Part shown: positions 7,913 through 18,219 of the stretch, in pieces | Numbering within the stretch: the stretch's first letter is position 1 | Layout: each line of letters begins with the position of its first letter | NCBI GenBank assembly: GCA_044360285.1 | Contig: JBIKKP010000020.1 | Location: 1-27,803 of the forward strand | DNA length: 27,803 nt | Source: UBA2645 sp044360285 | GTDB taxonomy: Bacteria; Pseudomonadota; Alphaproteobacteria; Rickettsiales; UBA1997 | Direction: 5' to 3' | The notes under the pieces: model-generated | The model's input: only the letters and a program-made list of their open reading frames with translations | What the model was told of the DNA's origin: nothing | The model's database searches: none | Made by a program: the position numbers and the translations under genes

Positions 7913-7950
7913 AAGTTTTTCAAAAGTAAATAAAATCAATGTCACCAAAA

Positions 7951-8070
7951 GACTTGGCGATAACCTACTCTCACTGATCCTAACGACCAAATACCATCGG
8001 CGCTACGTGCGTTTCACTTGCGAGTTCGAAATGTAATCGAGTGGTTCCACACAGCTATCATCACCAAGTC
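7951..8070 (-). rRNA. rrf: 5S ribosomal RNA
   Basis: The minus strand gives a 120-base molecule with the conserved 5S core: CATTTCGAACTCGCAAGTGAAACG, split as CATTTCGAACTC and GAAGTGAAACG-like segments, then CGTAGCGCCGATGGTA and GAGAGTAGG. The ends GACTTGG and CCAAGTC pair to form the terminal stem (helix I). It lies about 155 bases downstream of 23S on the same strand and before a terminator. Ends are good to a few bases. Confidence 0.93.
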
Positions 8071-8130
8071 AATAAGTGACACTGACACCAAAGAAAGGGT
8101 TTAAGTTTTTAGGCTTAAATTCCTTTCCTT

Positions 8131-8226
8131 GGCTGACAACTAGAGATACCTGCTTTCGCGAATTCGTCGTTTATCTCGAACTTTATGTTGATTCATGCGA
8201 GTGTAATTAACACTGCACATAGCTTA
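8131..8226 (-). other. 3' arm of the 23S rRNA processing stem (23S-5S spacer)
   Basis: In the transcript this spacer is complementary to the leader upstream of 23S (10992-11164). Paired blocks are CTGCACATAG (8213-8222 with 10999-11008), TTGATTCA near 8188-8195, GTTTATCTC near 8169-8177, and GACAACTAGAG followed by ATACC (8135-8150 with 11148-11164). Such a stem brings the 23S ends together for RNase III cutting. Confidence 0.75.
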
Positions 8227-10991
<2,765 letters not shown>

Positions 10992-11164
10992 TTCAAATCT
11001 ATGTGCAGAGTAAATTGCACTAACGCCTGAATCAATTAAGGTTCTCTTGAGATAAACTTTTTAACTCTACAATTCTTTCGAATTGCTTGAATTTGAATTT
11101 TCGCTAATCGCTGCAAACCCTATTTTCAAAGGCTCACAACTAATTGCGGTATTCTCTAGTTGTC
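10992..11164 (-). other. 5' arm of the 23S rRNA processing stem (leader)
   Basis: The leader immediately before mature 23S is complementary in blocks to the spacer at 8131-8226 (see that entry). The near-continuous stretch is leader TTGATTCAGGCG ... CTGCACATAG against spacer CTATGTGCAG ... TGAATCAA. A local hairpin (ACAACTA / TAGTTGT, 11136-11163) could compete with the long-range pairing. Confidence 0.75.
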
Positions 11165-11362
11165 ATTTATTTACGATGTAAAAACAGCTTTTAAGCCAAC
11201 TTTAGAGACAAAAAAATTCGACTCTCAAAAAAAATTTTAAGAGAGTTTCGGATAAGAAACCTGAATCGAATTTAGATTCTTCTAAAGAATTTAGCCTTTT
11301 AACAGCTAGGCTTAAAACACCTTCTTCTAAGAGCTTCAAAAAACTTCTTAAGAAAATTAGGA

Positions 11363-11398
11363 GGGCGCAAATTAAAACAATCAAAAGTTAGATGTCAA
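11363..11398 (-). promoter_or_regulatory. Promoter of the 23S-5S rRNA unit
   Basis: Minus strand: -35 TTGACA (11398-11393), 16-base spacer, -10 TTTAAT (11376-11371), then TTGCGCCC as discriminator. The -35 is consensus and the -10 matches five of six. A GC-rich discriminator is typical of promoters repressed in the stringent response. Transcription would start near 11363, giving a leader of about 370 bases. A/T-rich tracts lie further upstream. Confidence 0.75.
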
Positions 11399-11538
11399 CA
11401 TCACATGTTAAGATTTTTCTAAAGAACTTTGCGCGACATAAATTGAGGCTTGCAGCCTTGATAACAAAGGCTTGATCACTTTTTGTTAAAAAGTTTTTTT
11501 AAAATTTTTTTAAAAAAGTCGTAAAAATCTTAAAAAAG

Positions 11539-11562
11539 TTTTGAGCAAAATTTTGCTCAAAA
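11539..11562. repeat. 24-base perfect palindrome
   Basis: TTTTGAGCAAAA followed directly by TTTTGCTCAAAA. It lies about 140 bases upstream of the 23S promoter and 130 bases past the rplI terminator. It could be a dyad binding site upstream of the rRNA promoter or chance structure in an A/T-rich tract. Confidence 0.5.
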
Positions 11563-11694
11563 AACAACGAAACAAATTCAAAAAAACCGGGAGGGAAATT
11601 TTGAAAAATAGCTTTTTTAAAAAGCAACTAGATTTTTCGTTTGGTCAAAAAAACTAACCTAAAAAAAGACGCAGATAGCAGCAAAAAAATGCGC

Positions 11695-11736
11695 AAAAAA
11701 AACCGCCTGCAAATTTCTCTGCAGGCGGTTTTTTAA
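11695..11736 (-). terminator. Rho-independent terminator of rpsF-rpsR-rplI
   Basis: Minus strand: AAAAAACCGCCTGC, nine-base loop region, GCAGGCGGTTTTTTT. A strong GC stem with a T run, about 20 bases beyond the rplI stop. A-rich on the other side, so possibly bidirectional. Confidence 0.9.
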
Positions 11737-11755
11737 TCTCTATAAAGCGAAGTAA

Positions 11756-12376
11756 TTATTCTGCCGCAGCTTCTTGTGATTCACTTTCAGCTTTTTTCTT
11801 TCTTGGCTTTTTTGCTTTTTCAGCTGGGGCCGCTTCGGTTTCAGATGCGGCTTCTGGCGCACTTACTTCTTCTGCAGATTTTTTATCGCCTTTTTTCTCA
11901 GCTTTCAAAAGAGCACTCACCTCTGACTCGCTTCGAGTGACAATAACACGAGCAACAAAGCTAACTTCTGAGTGAGGAGCAAGGCTTACTTCGTAAACAC
12001 CAATTTCTTTGATTGGTTTTTTCAAAAACACGTCGAGGCGAGAAATAGATTTAGCGCCCAAAGTTTCGTTAATTTTTGCCGCAATAACTGAAGAGTTAAC
12101 CGAGCCATAAAGTCTGCCATCATCCGATGCGTTCTCGATGATGATGAAATCTTTACCGGCAACCTGCTCTTTTAGTTTAGTTGCAGTAGCGAGATTTGAT
12201 TGATTCGCTTGTTCGAATTCATGCTTTTTAGCCTCAAAAACCTTATGGTTATTGACTGTGAAGCAGATGGCTTTTTTAGCTGGGATCAAAAAGTTTTTTG
12301 CAAATCCACTTTTTACCTCAACAACATCACCGATTCTGCCCAAATTTGAAACTGCAGCAATAAGGATTACTTTCAT
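11756..12376 (-). CDS. rplI: 50S ribosomal protein L9
   Basis: L9 binds 23S rRNA at the base of the L1 stalk and helps maintain reading frame. The N-terminal domain is clear: MKVILIAAVSNLGRIGDVVEVK, split here as MKVILIAAV and NLGRIGDVVEVK, then GFAKNFLIP. The central helix and the C-terminal domain (DGRLYGSVNSSVIA and IKEIGVYEV) follow to about residue 150. The protein has 206 residues against about 150 in most bacteria. The extra C-terminus from about 155 is low-complexity Ala/Glu/Lys with a KPRKKKAE basic patch, an extension often seen in alphaproteobacterial ribosomal proteins. It starts three bases after the rpsR stop without a Shine-Dalgarno, which suggests translational coupling. Last gene of the operon. 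Confidence 0.95.
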   Translation of the reverse strand: MKVILIAAVSNLGRIGDVVEVKSGFAKNFLIPAKKAICFTVNNHKVFEAKKHEFEQANQSNLATATKLKEQVAGKDFIIIENASDDGRLYGSVNSSVIAAKINETLGAKSISRLDVFLKKPIKEIGVYEVSLAPHSEVSFVARVIVTRSESEVSALLKAEKKGDKKSAEEVSAPEAASETEAAPAEKAKKPRKKKAESESQEAAAE

Positions 12377-12379
12377 GTT

Positions 12380-12721
12380 TTAACTATTTACGACTACGTC
12401 TTTTTTGATTGGAGAAATAAGTGCCAATTGGCGTGCGCGTTTAATTGCATTTGCAAGCGCTCTTTGTTTTTTGATCTCTACGTTGGTGATACGAGCTGGA
12501 ATAATTCTTCCTCTTTCAGAAAGAAATTTATTCAACAAAGTTAGGTTTTTGTAATTGATTTCCTCAACAGCGATATCGCGAAGTGGGCAAGCTCTTTTTC
12601 TTCTGATAAAAACACTTTGATTAACCAGAGATACTTTTACGTAGCCTTCTTCGGTATTTTGCAAAGGTTTGTTGCTGTTGTTATTGTTTTTATTGTGCGG
12701 TCTAGAGTTTCTTTGGACCAT
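12380..12721 (-). CDS. rpsR: 30S ribosomal protein S18
   Basis: S18 pairs with S6 on the platform of the small subunit. The conserved core is in the second half: RRKRACPLRD, INYKN, LLNKFLSERGRIIPARIT and the basic helix KQRALANAIKRARQLAL. At 113 residues it is longer than the usual 75-95 because of an Asn/Lys-rich N-terminal extension of about 25-30 residues. An excellent Shine-Dalgarno, AAGGAG, lies 6 bases before the ATG and overlaps the rpsF stop. This is one of few strong ribosome binding sites in the window and supports the long N-terminus. Confidence 0.95.
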   Translation of the reverse strand: MVQRNSRPHNKNNNNSNKPLQNTEEGYVKVSLVNQSVFIRRKRACPLRDIAVEEINYKNLTLLNKFLSERGRIIPARITNVEIKKQRALANAIKRARQLALISPIKKDVVVNS

Positions 12722-12730
12722 ATTTTCTCC

Positions 12731-13141
12731 TTAAATATCAAATTGAACTTGATCCAAAACTAGATCGAATTTGTTCGGCTGCTTCTTAACTGCAACCTTA
12801 CCAGCCTTGTAATCTTTGGCATTGGCAGAAATAAACAAAGGCGATTCTTCTTGGTGAGATTCAACACAAAAAGTTGCACTTCGAATAACGTCTTCATTGA
12901 AACCCATAACACGCTTAAGCTCAGCAACTGCTGCATATGGAGCGTTGATGTTAAGCAAAATGTAATGTCCGCGAACATTCTTTTTAACTTTAAAAGAAAG
13001 GTTGCGAAGACCCCAATATTCTTTGGAAACTACTTTTCCTTCGCCATCAGCGATGATCTTGGAAAACTTGCCAGTCAAGGCATCAACGTCTTCGGCGGTT
13101 AAATCTTGCCGAGCAATAAAAACGGTCTCGTAAAGAGGCAT
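12731..13141 (-). CDS. rpsF: 30S ribosomal protein S6
   Basis: S6 binds 16S rRNA together with S18. The start MPLYETVFIARQDLT is the typical first beta strand (xYExxxI.R.DL), followed by the conserved YWGLRNLSFKVKKNVRGHYILLN segment, here as KEYWGLRNLSFKVKKN and GHYILLN, then VMGFNEDVIRS. The length of 136 is slightly above average because of the C-terminus. It heads the rpsF-rpsR-rplI operon; the usual order in bacteria is the same. A promoter lies 65-92 bases upstream. No Shine-Dalgarno is visible before the ATG. Confidence 0.96.
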   Translation of the reverse strand: MPLYETVFIARQDLTAEDVDALTGKFSKIIADGEGKVVSKEYWGLRNLSFKVKKNVRGHYILLNINAPYAAVAELKRVMGFNEDVIRSATFCVESHQEESPLFISANAKDYKAGKVAVKKQPNKFDLVLDQVQFDI

Positions 13142-13200
13142 AATTGAAATTGTTGAATTGTATTTTGAAACTTACCTGAAGCGGGGCACCAAAAAAGAGG

Positions 13201-13233
13201 GGCGCAACCTATGAATCGGTTTTTTATTTGCAA
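13201..13233 (-). promoter_or_regulatory. Promoter of rpsF operon
   Basis: Minus strand: -35 TTGCAA (13233-13228), 16 bases, -10 TAGGTT (13211-13206), then GCGCC. The -10 through discriminator (TAGGTTGCGCC) is identical to that of rplU and nearly that of tig. Confidence 0.7.
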
Positions 13234-13304
13234 GTCAGTTTTCTTAGCTCAATTAAGCTGCAAACTTTCCTTAAAAAAACTAACTTAAACCAAGGTAAAT
13301 CAAG

Positions 13305-13736
13305 GTGATTACCAACAGAAAGGCCCATTTTAATTACACAATCGAAGAAGAGCTAGAAGCAGGAATAATGCTGCTTGGCAGCGAAGTAAAATCGCTACGT
13401 GATGGTAAAGCAACCATCAACGAAGCCTACGTAGCCGAAACTGCAGGCGAGCTTTTTTTGATTAATTGCAACATCAGCGAATATAAATCCGCCAACCGCT
13501 TCAACCACGCGCCAAAAAGGCCGCGCAAACTTTTAGTTCGTAAAAAACAGCTAGAAAAAATCATTGGAAAAATGGCCAGCGGAGGCTACTCGCTCTTTCC
13601 GCTCAAAGTTTACTTCAACAAAAAAAATATCGCCAAAGTTTTAATTGGGATCGGGAAAGGCAAAAAGCTCTACGACAAACGCGAATCAATCAAAAAACGT
13701 GACGAGGCAAGAAGAAATCAACGGGGCGAAGAATAG
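13305..13736 (+). CDS. smpB: SsrA (tmRNA)-binding protein SmpB
   Basis: Binds tmRNA and delivers it to stalled ribosomes for trans-translation. The 143 residues contain all conserved parts: NRKAHFNYTIEE, the GSEVKSLRDGKA segment, EAYV, LFLINCNISEYK, HAPKRPRKLLVRKK and the basic C-terminal tail KGKKLYDKRE followed by KKRDEARRNQ. That tail occupies the ribosomal mRNA channel. It starts at GTG 13305 with a weak AAGG about 10 bases upstream. The stop is followed after one base by the TTG proposed for recG. No tmRNA gene is seen in the window. Confidence 0.96.
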   Translation: MITNRKAHFNYTIEEELEAGIMLLGSEVKSLRDGKATINEAYVAETAGELFLINCNISEYKSANRFNHAPKRPRKLLVRKKQLEKIIGKMASGGYSLFPLKVYFNKKNIAKVLIGIGKGKKLYDKRESIKKRDEARRNQRGEE

Positions 13737-13737
13737 C

Positions 13738-15852
13738 TTGCGGCAGCAGTCAATTTTACTTACACCAATCTCAAAACTTCCGCGAATTGGGCCAGTTTTA
13801 ACAAAATTTCTCTCACGACTTATTGGCGGAGATCGCCTTTTCGACTTACTGCTACATGCTCCCATCCGCGCCGAAAAAATTTCGTTTTGCCCTCGCCTTT
13901 TTGAAACGCAAAATGGCGAATTAGTTATTATCAAGGCAAAAGTTGAGTCGCACATCAAGCCCGCCAACGCGCGCCAGCCTTACAAAGTTATCTGCTACAC
14001 GCCAAGCGGTTACGTAAATTTGGTTTTTTTCAAAATTTTCCCAAGCCAAATCACTAAAATGCCAATTGGCTCAGAGATCTCTGTGTTAGGGCATTTGCAG
14101 CGTTTTTCTGGTGAAAATAATATCAGCCATCCGCAAGAAATTTTACCAATTGCCGAGATTGAAAAAATGCCGCACTTAAATGTGATCTACCCGCTTGGCG
14201 CAGCGATCTCACAAAAATTTTTACGTCAAAAAATCGAAGAAGTTTTACGAAAAATTACGCAAGAAAATGAAGAAGTAATTGACGAGCGATTACTCACAAA
14301 GCAAGGCTGGCCGCGCTTTGACGAGGCTTTAAAAAATTTGCATTTTTTTGGAAATAACCTTGAGGAGAAAAAAAATTTAGCACGCCAGCGGCTTGCTTAT
14401 GATGAGCTTCTAGCCTGGCAAATCGCGGCTCTGCTCGCTAAACAAAAAACAAAACCAACAAAAAATTTTACTCCAACTTCAAAAAATCTTGCACAAGATT
14501 TTTTAACTTCGCTGCCTTTTAAGCCAACAACAGCGCAGCTTCAGGCAATTTCGGAAATTTCTGCAGAAATTTTTTCAAACAAAAAAATGCTGCGACTTTT
14601 GCAAGGTGATGTTGGCAGTGGAAAGACCGTGGTGGCAATAGCCGCATGCCTTGGTGCCATATCAAAAAATCAACAAGCTTGTGTAATTGCCCCAACCACA
14701 ACTCTCACCAAGCAGCATTTCGCCTACTTCCAGCGCTTCTTGCAGCATTTTGAAATTAGCCTCGAAATCCTCACTTCTGCTACAACAAAAAAACAAAAAT
14801 CTAAAATTTTAGAAAAATTATTCACCGGCGAAATACAGCTTTTAATCAGCACCCACGCGGTTTTAGAAGATGATGTAAAATTTAAAAATCTTGGACTTGC
14901 TGTAATTGACGAACAACATCGCTTCGGTGTTTTGCAGCGACTAAAATTAGTAGAAAAAAGTAACGATGTTGATGTTTTATTAATGTCTGCAACGCCCATT
15001 CCGCGCAGCTTGATGATGGGTCTTTATGGCGATATGGAAATTTCAATTTTGGGCGAAAAACCGCAGAATCGCCAAGAAATTGAAACACTGATTTTGTCAC
15101 AAAAAAAATCAGCCGAAGTTCACGCCGCCATGAAACGCGCCCTTGCACGTGGTGAGAAGATTTATTGGATTTGCCCAATAATTGAACCAAGCGAAATTGA
15201 TGAAACCTTGCCAAGCAAGGAAAGGCCTGATTTAGAGCTTGCTGCTGTGACGGATAAATTTGACGAACTGACAGAAATTTTTGACGAAAAAACTGTTGGC
15301 TTGATTCATGGAAAAATGAAAGAAGAGCAAAAAGAAAAAGTGATGGCAGAATTTTCGAAAAGCGATGGAGGCCTCAAAATACTGGTTGCAACCACAGTCA
15401 TCGAAGTTGGCATCGACGTTCCCGATGCAACAATAATCATCATCGAAAATGCTGAAAATTTTGGATTGTCACAGCTGCATCAACTGCGCGGACGCGTGGG
15501 AAGATCAGATAAAAAATCTTTTTGCATCTTGCTTTACGGCAAAAAATTTGGCCAAAATGCCAGACAAAGACTGGATATTTTACGCAGATCGAATGACGGA
15601 TTTTTTATTGCTGAAGAAGATTTAAAAATGCGCGGAAGCGGCGAATTGCTTGGCACGAAACAAAGCGGCTTTCCAGAATTTTGTATCGCAAACTTGGAAA
15701 CAGATGGCGATTTACTCAAAATCGCGCGCAAAAACGCAGAAGTGATTTTACTTAAAGACAAAAACTTAGAAATGCCGTCAAGCCAGAAATATCAGGCACT
15801 GCTTAAGCTTTTTCGCTATGACGAATTTCTGAATCTGGTAGAAAGTGGATAA
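13738..15852 (+). CDS. recG: ATP-dependent DNA helicase RecG
   Basis: Superfamily 2 helicase that remodels stalled replication forks and Holliday junctions. With the start at TTG 13738 the protein has 704 residues, close to the usual 690-700. An in-frame ATG at 13645 would overlap smpB by 92 bases and add residues that look like an out-of-frame smpB tail, so I rejected it. Order of parts: N-terminal wedge/OB region beginning with PISKLPRIGPV and the VKAKVESH-like strand, then the helicase core. The core has Walker A GDVGSGKT at about 290-297, motif II DEQH at about 391-394, motif III SATPIPRSL, motif V GIDVPDA and motif VI QLRGRVGRS, followed by the conserved MRGSGELLGTKQSG. Probably translationally coupled to smpB. 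Confidence 0.95.
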   Translation: MRQQSILLTPISKLPRIGPVLTKFLSRLIGGDRLFDLLLHAPIRAEKISFCPRLFETQNGELVIIKAKVESHIKPANARQPYKVICYTPSGYVNLVFFKIFPSQITKMPIGSEISVLGHLQRFSGENNISHPQEILPIAEIEKMPHLNVIYPLGAAISQKFLRQKIEEVLRKITQENEEVIDERLLTKQGWPRFDEALKNLHFFGNNLEEKKNLARQRLAYDELLAWQIAALLAKQKTKPTKNFTPTSKNLAQDFLTSLPFKPTTAQLQAISEISAEIFSNKKMLRLLQGDVGSGKTVVAIAACLGAISKNQQACVIAPTTTLTKQHFAYFQRFLQHFEISLEILTSATTKKQKSKILEKLFTGEIQLLISTHAVLEDDVKFKNLGLAVIDEQHRFGVLQRLKLVEKSNDVDVLLMSATPIPRSLMMGLYGDMEISILGEKPQNRQEIETLILSQKKSAEVHAAMKRALARGEKIYWICPIIEPSEIDETLPSKERPDLELAAVTDKFDELTEIFDEKTVGLIHGKMKEEQKEKVMAEFSKSDGGLKILVATTVIEVGIDVPDATIIIIENAENFGLSQLHQLRGRVGRSDKKSFCILLYGKKFGQNARQRLDILRRSNDGFFIAEEDLKMRGSGELLGTKQSGFPEFCIANLETDGDLLKIARKNAEVILLKDKNLEMPSSQKYQALLKLFRYDEFLNLVESG

Positions 15853-15912
15853 GATTTTAAGCGCCTTTTTAAGGTTTTTTGCAGAAACCAGAATCATTCG
15901 CGCTTAAAATCT
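15852..15912. terminator. Inverted repeat between convergent recG and pccB
   Basis: Two perfect 13-base arms, AGATTTTAAGCGC (15852-15864) and GCGCTTAAAATCT (15900-15912), enclose 35 bases. It occupies the whole gap between two convergent genes, so it could end both transcripts, although the loop is long and T runs at the ends are short. Confidence 0.5.
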
Positions 15913-15927
15913 GAATTAGCTTAGGCT

Positions 15928-17463
15928 CTAGAGCGGCAAGTTATCGTGCTTCTTCCAAGGCTTATGAACTTTTTTATTTTTCAAAATTTGCAAAGAGGCA
16001 CAGATTCTTTTGCGTGTATTTTGTGGGCGAATTACTTCATCAATAAAGCCGCGCGAGGCTGCTACGAAAGGTGAAGCAAATTTTTCGCGATATTCTGCCA
16101 CGCGTTTGGCTTTACTTTCTGGATTTTTCGCATCTTCGCGGAAAATAATTTCAACCGCACCTTCTGGACCCATCACCGCAATTTCTGCATTAGCCCAGGC
16201 GTAATTCACGTCGCCACGTAAATGTTTTGAATTCATCACAATGTAAGCGCCGCCATAGGCTTTACGCGTCACAACAGTGATTTTTGGCACGCTCGCTTCA
16301 CCATAAGCATAAAGCAATTTCGCGCCGTGGCGAATGATTCCAGAATGCTCTTGATCGCAGCCCGGCAAAAATCCAGGCACGTCAACGAAAGTTAGAATTG
16401 GAATGTTAAATGCATCGCAAAAACGAATGAAGCGCGCTGCTTTTTCTGAAGCTTTAATGTCAAGACATCCCGCCAAATGCATTGGCTGATTGGCCACAAC
16501 GCCAACAGTGTCGCCTTCCATACGACCAAAACCAACCATGATATTTTTAGCGTAATTTGGCTGAATTTCGAAGAAGTCGCCTTCGTCCAAAATTTTCTCA
16601 ACCAACTCAGACATATCGTAAGGCTGGTTTGGATTTTCCGGAACTAGCGTGTCGAGCGAAACGTCAATGCGGTCAGCAGAATCTTCCACTGGAATATGCG
16701 GAGTTTCTTTCTGGTTAGAAAGCGGCAAAAAGTTGATCAAGCGGCGAGTTTGCAACAAAGTCTCGATGTCGCTTTTGAAAGATAAATGCGCCACACCAGA
16801 TTTTGCAGCGTGCACCGAAGCGCCGCCCAAATCTTCTTGCGTCACTTCTTCGTGAGTCACCGTCTTAACCACATCTGGGCCAGTGACAAACATGTAAGAA
16901 GAATTTTCCACCATCACTGTAAAATCGGTCAGAGCTGGCGAATAAACTGCGCCACCAGCGCATGGCCCCATGATTAGAGAAATTTGCGGAACAACGCCGC
17001 TTGCATCGATATTGCGTTGGAAAATTTCACCATAACCACCAAGAGAATCTACACCCTCTTGGATACGCGCACCGCCAGAATCATTAATACCAATTACTGG
17101 CGCACCAACTTGCATGGCTTTGTCCAAAATCTGGCAGATTTTTTTCGCATGCGCCTCGCCAAGCGAACCACCCATCACCGTAAAATCTTGGCTGTAAACA
17201 AAAACTAAACGACCGTTGATTGTACCTTGACCAGTCACCACTCCATCACCTGGATGCTTTTTATCATCCATGCCAAAATCCGAGCAACGATGCTCAACGT
17301 AAAGGCCATATTCCTCAAAAGAATCTGGATCAAGCAAGACTTCAATTCTTTCGCGTGCAGTTAGTTTACCTTTTGAGTGCTGAACGTCGATACGCTTCTG
17401 ACCGCCGCCAATTCTGGCTTCTTCGCGCTTTGAAGCAAGTTTTGCAATGTTTGGAGAACGCAT
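15928..17463 (-). CDS. pccB: Propionyl-CoA carboxylase beta chain (acyl-CoA carboxyltransferase)
   Basis: Carboxyltransferase half of propionyl-CoA carboxylase: moves CO2 from carboxybiotin to propionyl-CoA, yielding methylmalonyl-CoA. The 511 residues equal the family length. Visible signatures are GKLTARERIEVLLDP, the acyl-CoA pocket VYSQDFTVMGGSLG, GINDSGGARIQEGV, MGPCAGGAVYSPALTDF, and in the second crotonase-like half VDVPGFLPG and RKAYGGAYIVM followed by AVMGPEGAVEI. The biotin carboxylase partner PccA is not in the window. It lies 12 bases after the psd stop on the same strand, so it is probably in one transcript with psd. No Shine-Dalgarno is seen. A related acyl-CoA carboxylase with another substrate is possible but the sequence looks like classic PccB. 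Confidence 0.95.
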   Translation of the reverse strand: MRSPNIAKLASKREEARIGGGQKRIDVQHSKGKLTARERIEVLLDPDSFEEYGLYVEHRCSDFGMDDKKHPGDGVVTGQGTINGRLVFVYSQDFTVMGGSLGEAHAKKICQILDKAMQVGAPVIGINDSGGARIQEGVDSLGGYGEIFQRNIDASGVVPQISLIMGPCAGGAVYSPALTDFTVMVENSSYMFVTGPDVVKTVTHEEVTQEDLGGASVHAAKSGVAHLSFKSDIETLLQTRRLINFLPLSNQKETPHIPVEDSADRIDVSLDTLVPENPNQPYDMSELVEKILDEGDFFEIQPNYAKNIMVGFGRMEGDTVGVVANQPMHLAGCLDIKASEKAARFIRFCDAFNIPILTFVDVPGFLPGCDQEHSGIIRHGAKLLYAYGEASVPKITVVTRKAYGGAYIVMNSKHLRGDVNYAWANAEIAVMGPEGAVEIIFREDAKNPESKAKRVAEYREKFASPFVAASRGFIDEVIRPQNTRKRICASLQILKNKKVHKPWKKHDNLPL

Positions 17464-17475
17464 GTTTTTAGTTTT

Positions 17476-18153
17476 TTATTTAGACAATTTTGCAATAACA
17501 CTTTCGCCGCCAATCATGGTCTGGCCTAAGAGTGCCTTGATCTCAACGCCATCTGGAAAATAAAGATCAGCGCGACTGCCAAAGCGAATGATACCGTAAC
17601 GATCTCCGGTTTTAACTTCTTGACCTTCTTTCAAATCAGAAATGATACGACGCGCAACCAATCCTGCAACTTGCACAAAAACAATTTCAGTGCCGTCAGC
17701 GGTTTTAACTACAGCAGAATTTCTTTCATTTTTTTCACTGGCATCTGCTGCATTTGCACTGAGAAATTCACCTGATTTATAGCTGACTTTAGTGATCTTA
17801 CCAGCAACAGGCACGCGGTTTACGTGAACATTGAAGACGTTTAGAAAAATGCTGATTTTGTTAAATTTTTTGCTGCCAAAACCCAGGTCTTTTGGTGCTT
17901 CCACGCCATATTCAACCACCGTCACCACGCCATCGGCTGGGCTGACGATAACATCTTTGTCGGTTGGAATTACTCTTTCTGGATCGCGGAAGAAGAAGAT
18001 ACACCACAAAGTTGCCACAATTCCAATCAAACCCAGATTATTGTTTAAAAGCGCTAGGCCAGCGGTTGCCAAAGCAAAGATTATGATGAATTTGTAGCCT
18101 TCTTTATGGATGGCAAAACTAGCCAATTTTACGGCTTCAACAAAACTAGACAT
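17476..18153 (-). CDS. psd: Phosphatidylserine decarboxylase proenzyme (short, PSD-A type)
   Basis: Converts phosphatidylserine to phosphatidylethanolamine at the inner membrane. The 225 residues fit the short PSD-A group. There are one or two membrane segments near residues 20-55, then FFRDPER, VSPADGVV, the NVFNVHVNRVPVAG motif with its catalytic histidines, and the self-cleavage site FGSR at 191-194. Cleavage between Gly192 and Ser193 leaves a pyruvoyl group on the alpha chain. The usual neighbour pssA (phosphatidylserine synthase) is not adjacent: upstream is tig with a terminator between, downstream is pccB. There is no Shine-Dalgarno; the bases before the ATG read CCCCTC. Confidence 0.95.
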   Translation of the reverse strand: MSSFVEAVKLASFAIHKEGYKFIIIFALATAGLALLNNNLGLIGIVATLWCIFFFRDPERVIPTDKDVIVSPADGVVTVVEYGVEAPKDLGFGSKKFNKISIFLNVFNVHVNRVPVAGKITKVSYKSGEFLSANAADASEKNERNSAVVKTADGTEIVFVQVAGLVARRIISDLKEGQEVKTGDRYGIIRFGSRADLYFPDGVEIKALLGQTMIGGESVIAKLSK

Positions 18154-18181
18154 GAGGGGAAAAATTTAGATTTTTAGAAAA

Positions 18182-18213
18182 AAAGCGGGATCGAAAAAAT
18201 TCGAACCCGCTTT
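18182..18213 (-). terminator. Rho-independent terminator of tig
   Basis: Minus strand AAAGCGGG, inner TTCGA/TCGA pairing, CCCGCTTT followed by TTTTTC. It lies directly after the tig stop and before psd, so psd-pccB probably needs its own promoter or read-through. Confidence 0.85.
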
Positions 18214-18219
18214 GGAAAT

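Larger units (their letters stand above)
7051..7950. other. Gene-free region between ftsH and 5S rRNA, repeat cluster
   Basis: About 900 bases without a credible gene. It contains a family C repeat part at 7202-7250 and two copies of the long inverted repeat family B (7243-7375 and 7648-7774). It also holds a 22-base perfect palindrome at 7458-7479 nested in a larger inverted repeat, another family C copy (7589-7633) and the rRNA terminator (7875-7912). Short open frames here follow the repeats and show no domain or start signal. Confidence 0.7.
11165..11755. other. Gene-free leader and upstream region of the 23S unit
   Basis: About 590 bases that hold the distal 23S leader, its promoter (11363-11398), an A/T-rich upstream tract with a 24-base perfect palindrome (11539-11562), and the rplI terminator. 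The small hairpin ACTCTC/GAGAGT (11222-11247) lies in the leader. A 60-codon open frame at 11202-11384 has no recognisable features. I see no 16S, tRNA or protein gene. Confidence 0.7.

Noticed and set aside
7698..8036. 112-codon frame on the plus strand
   Set aside because: It runs through a family B repeat, the rRNA terminator and the 5S gene; no protein is plausible.
11202..11384. 60-codon minus-strand frame in the 23S leader
   Set aside because: Leu/Ser-rich with no motif, and it would begin upstream of the rRNA transcription start.
11405..11430. boxA-like antitermination element (GTTCTTTAGAAAA on the minus strand)
   Set aside because: It lies upstream of the proposed 23S promoter, so it would not be in the transcript; the match is weak.
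13645..13737. Earlier ATG start for recG
   Set aside because: It would overlap smpB by 92 bases; residues before the TTG at 13738 do not look like RecG, and the TTG gives the normal length.
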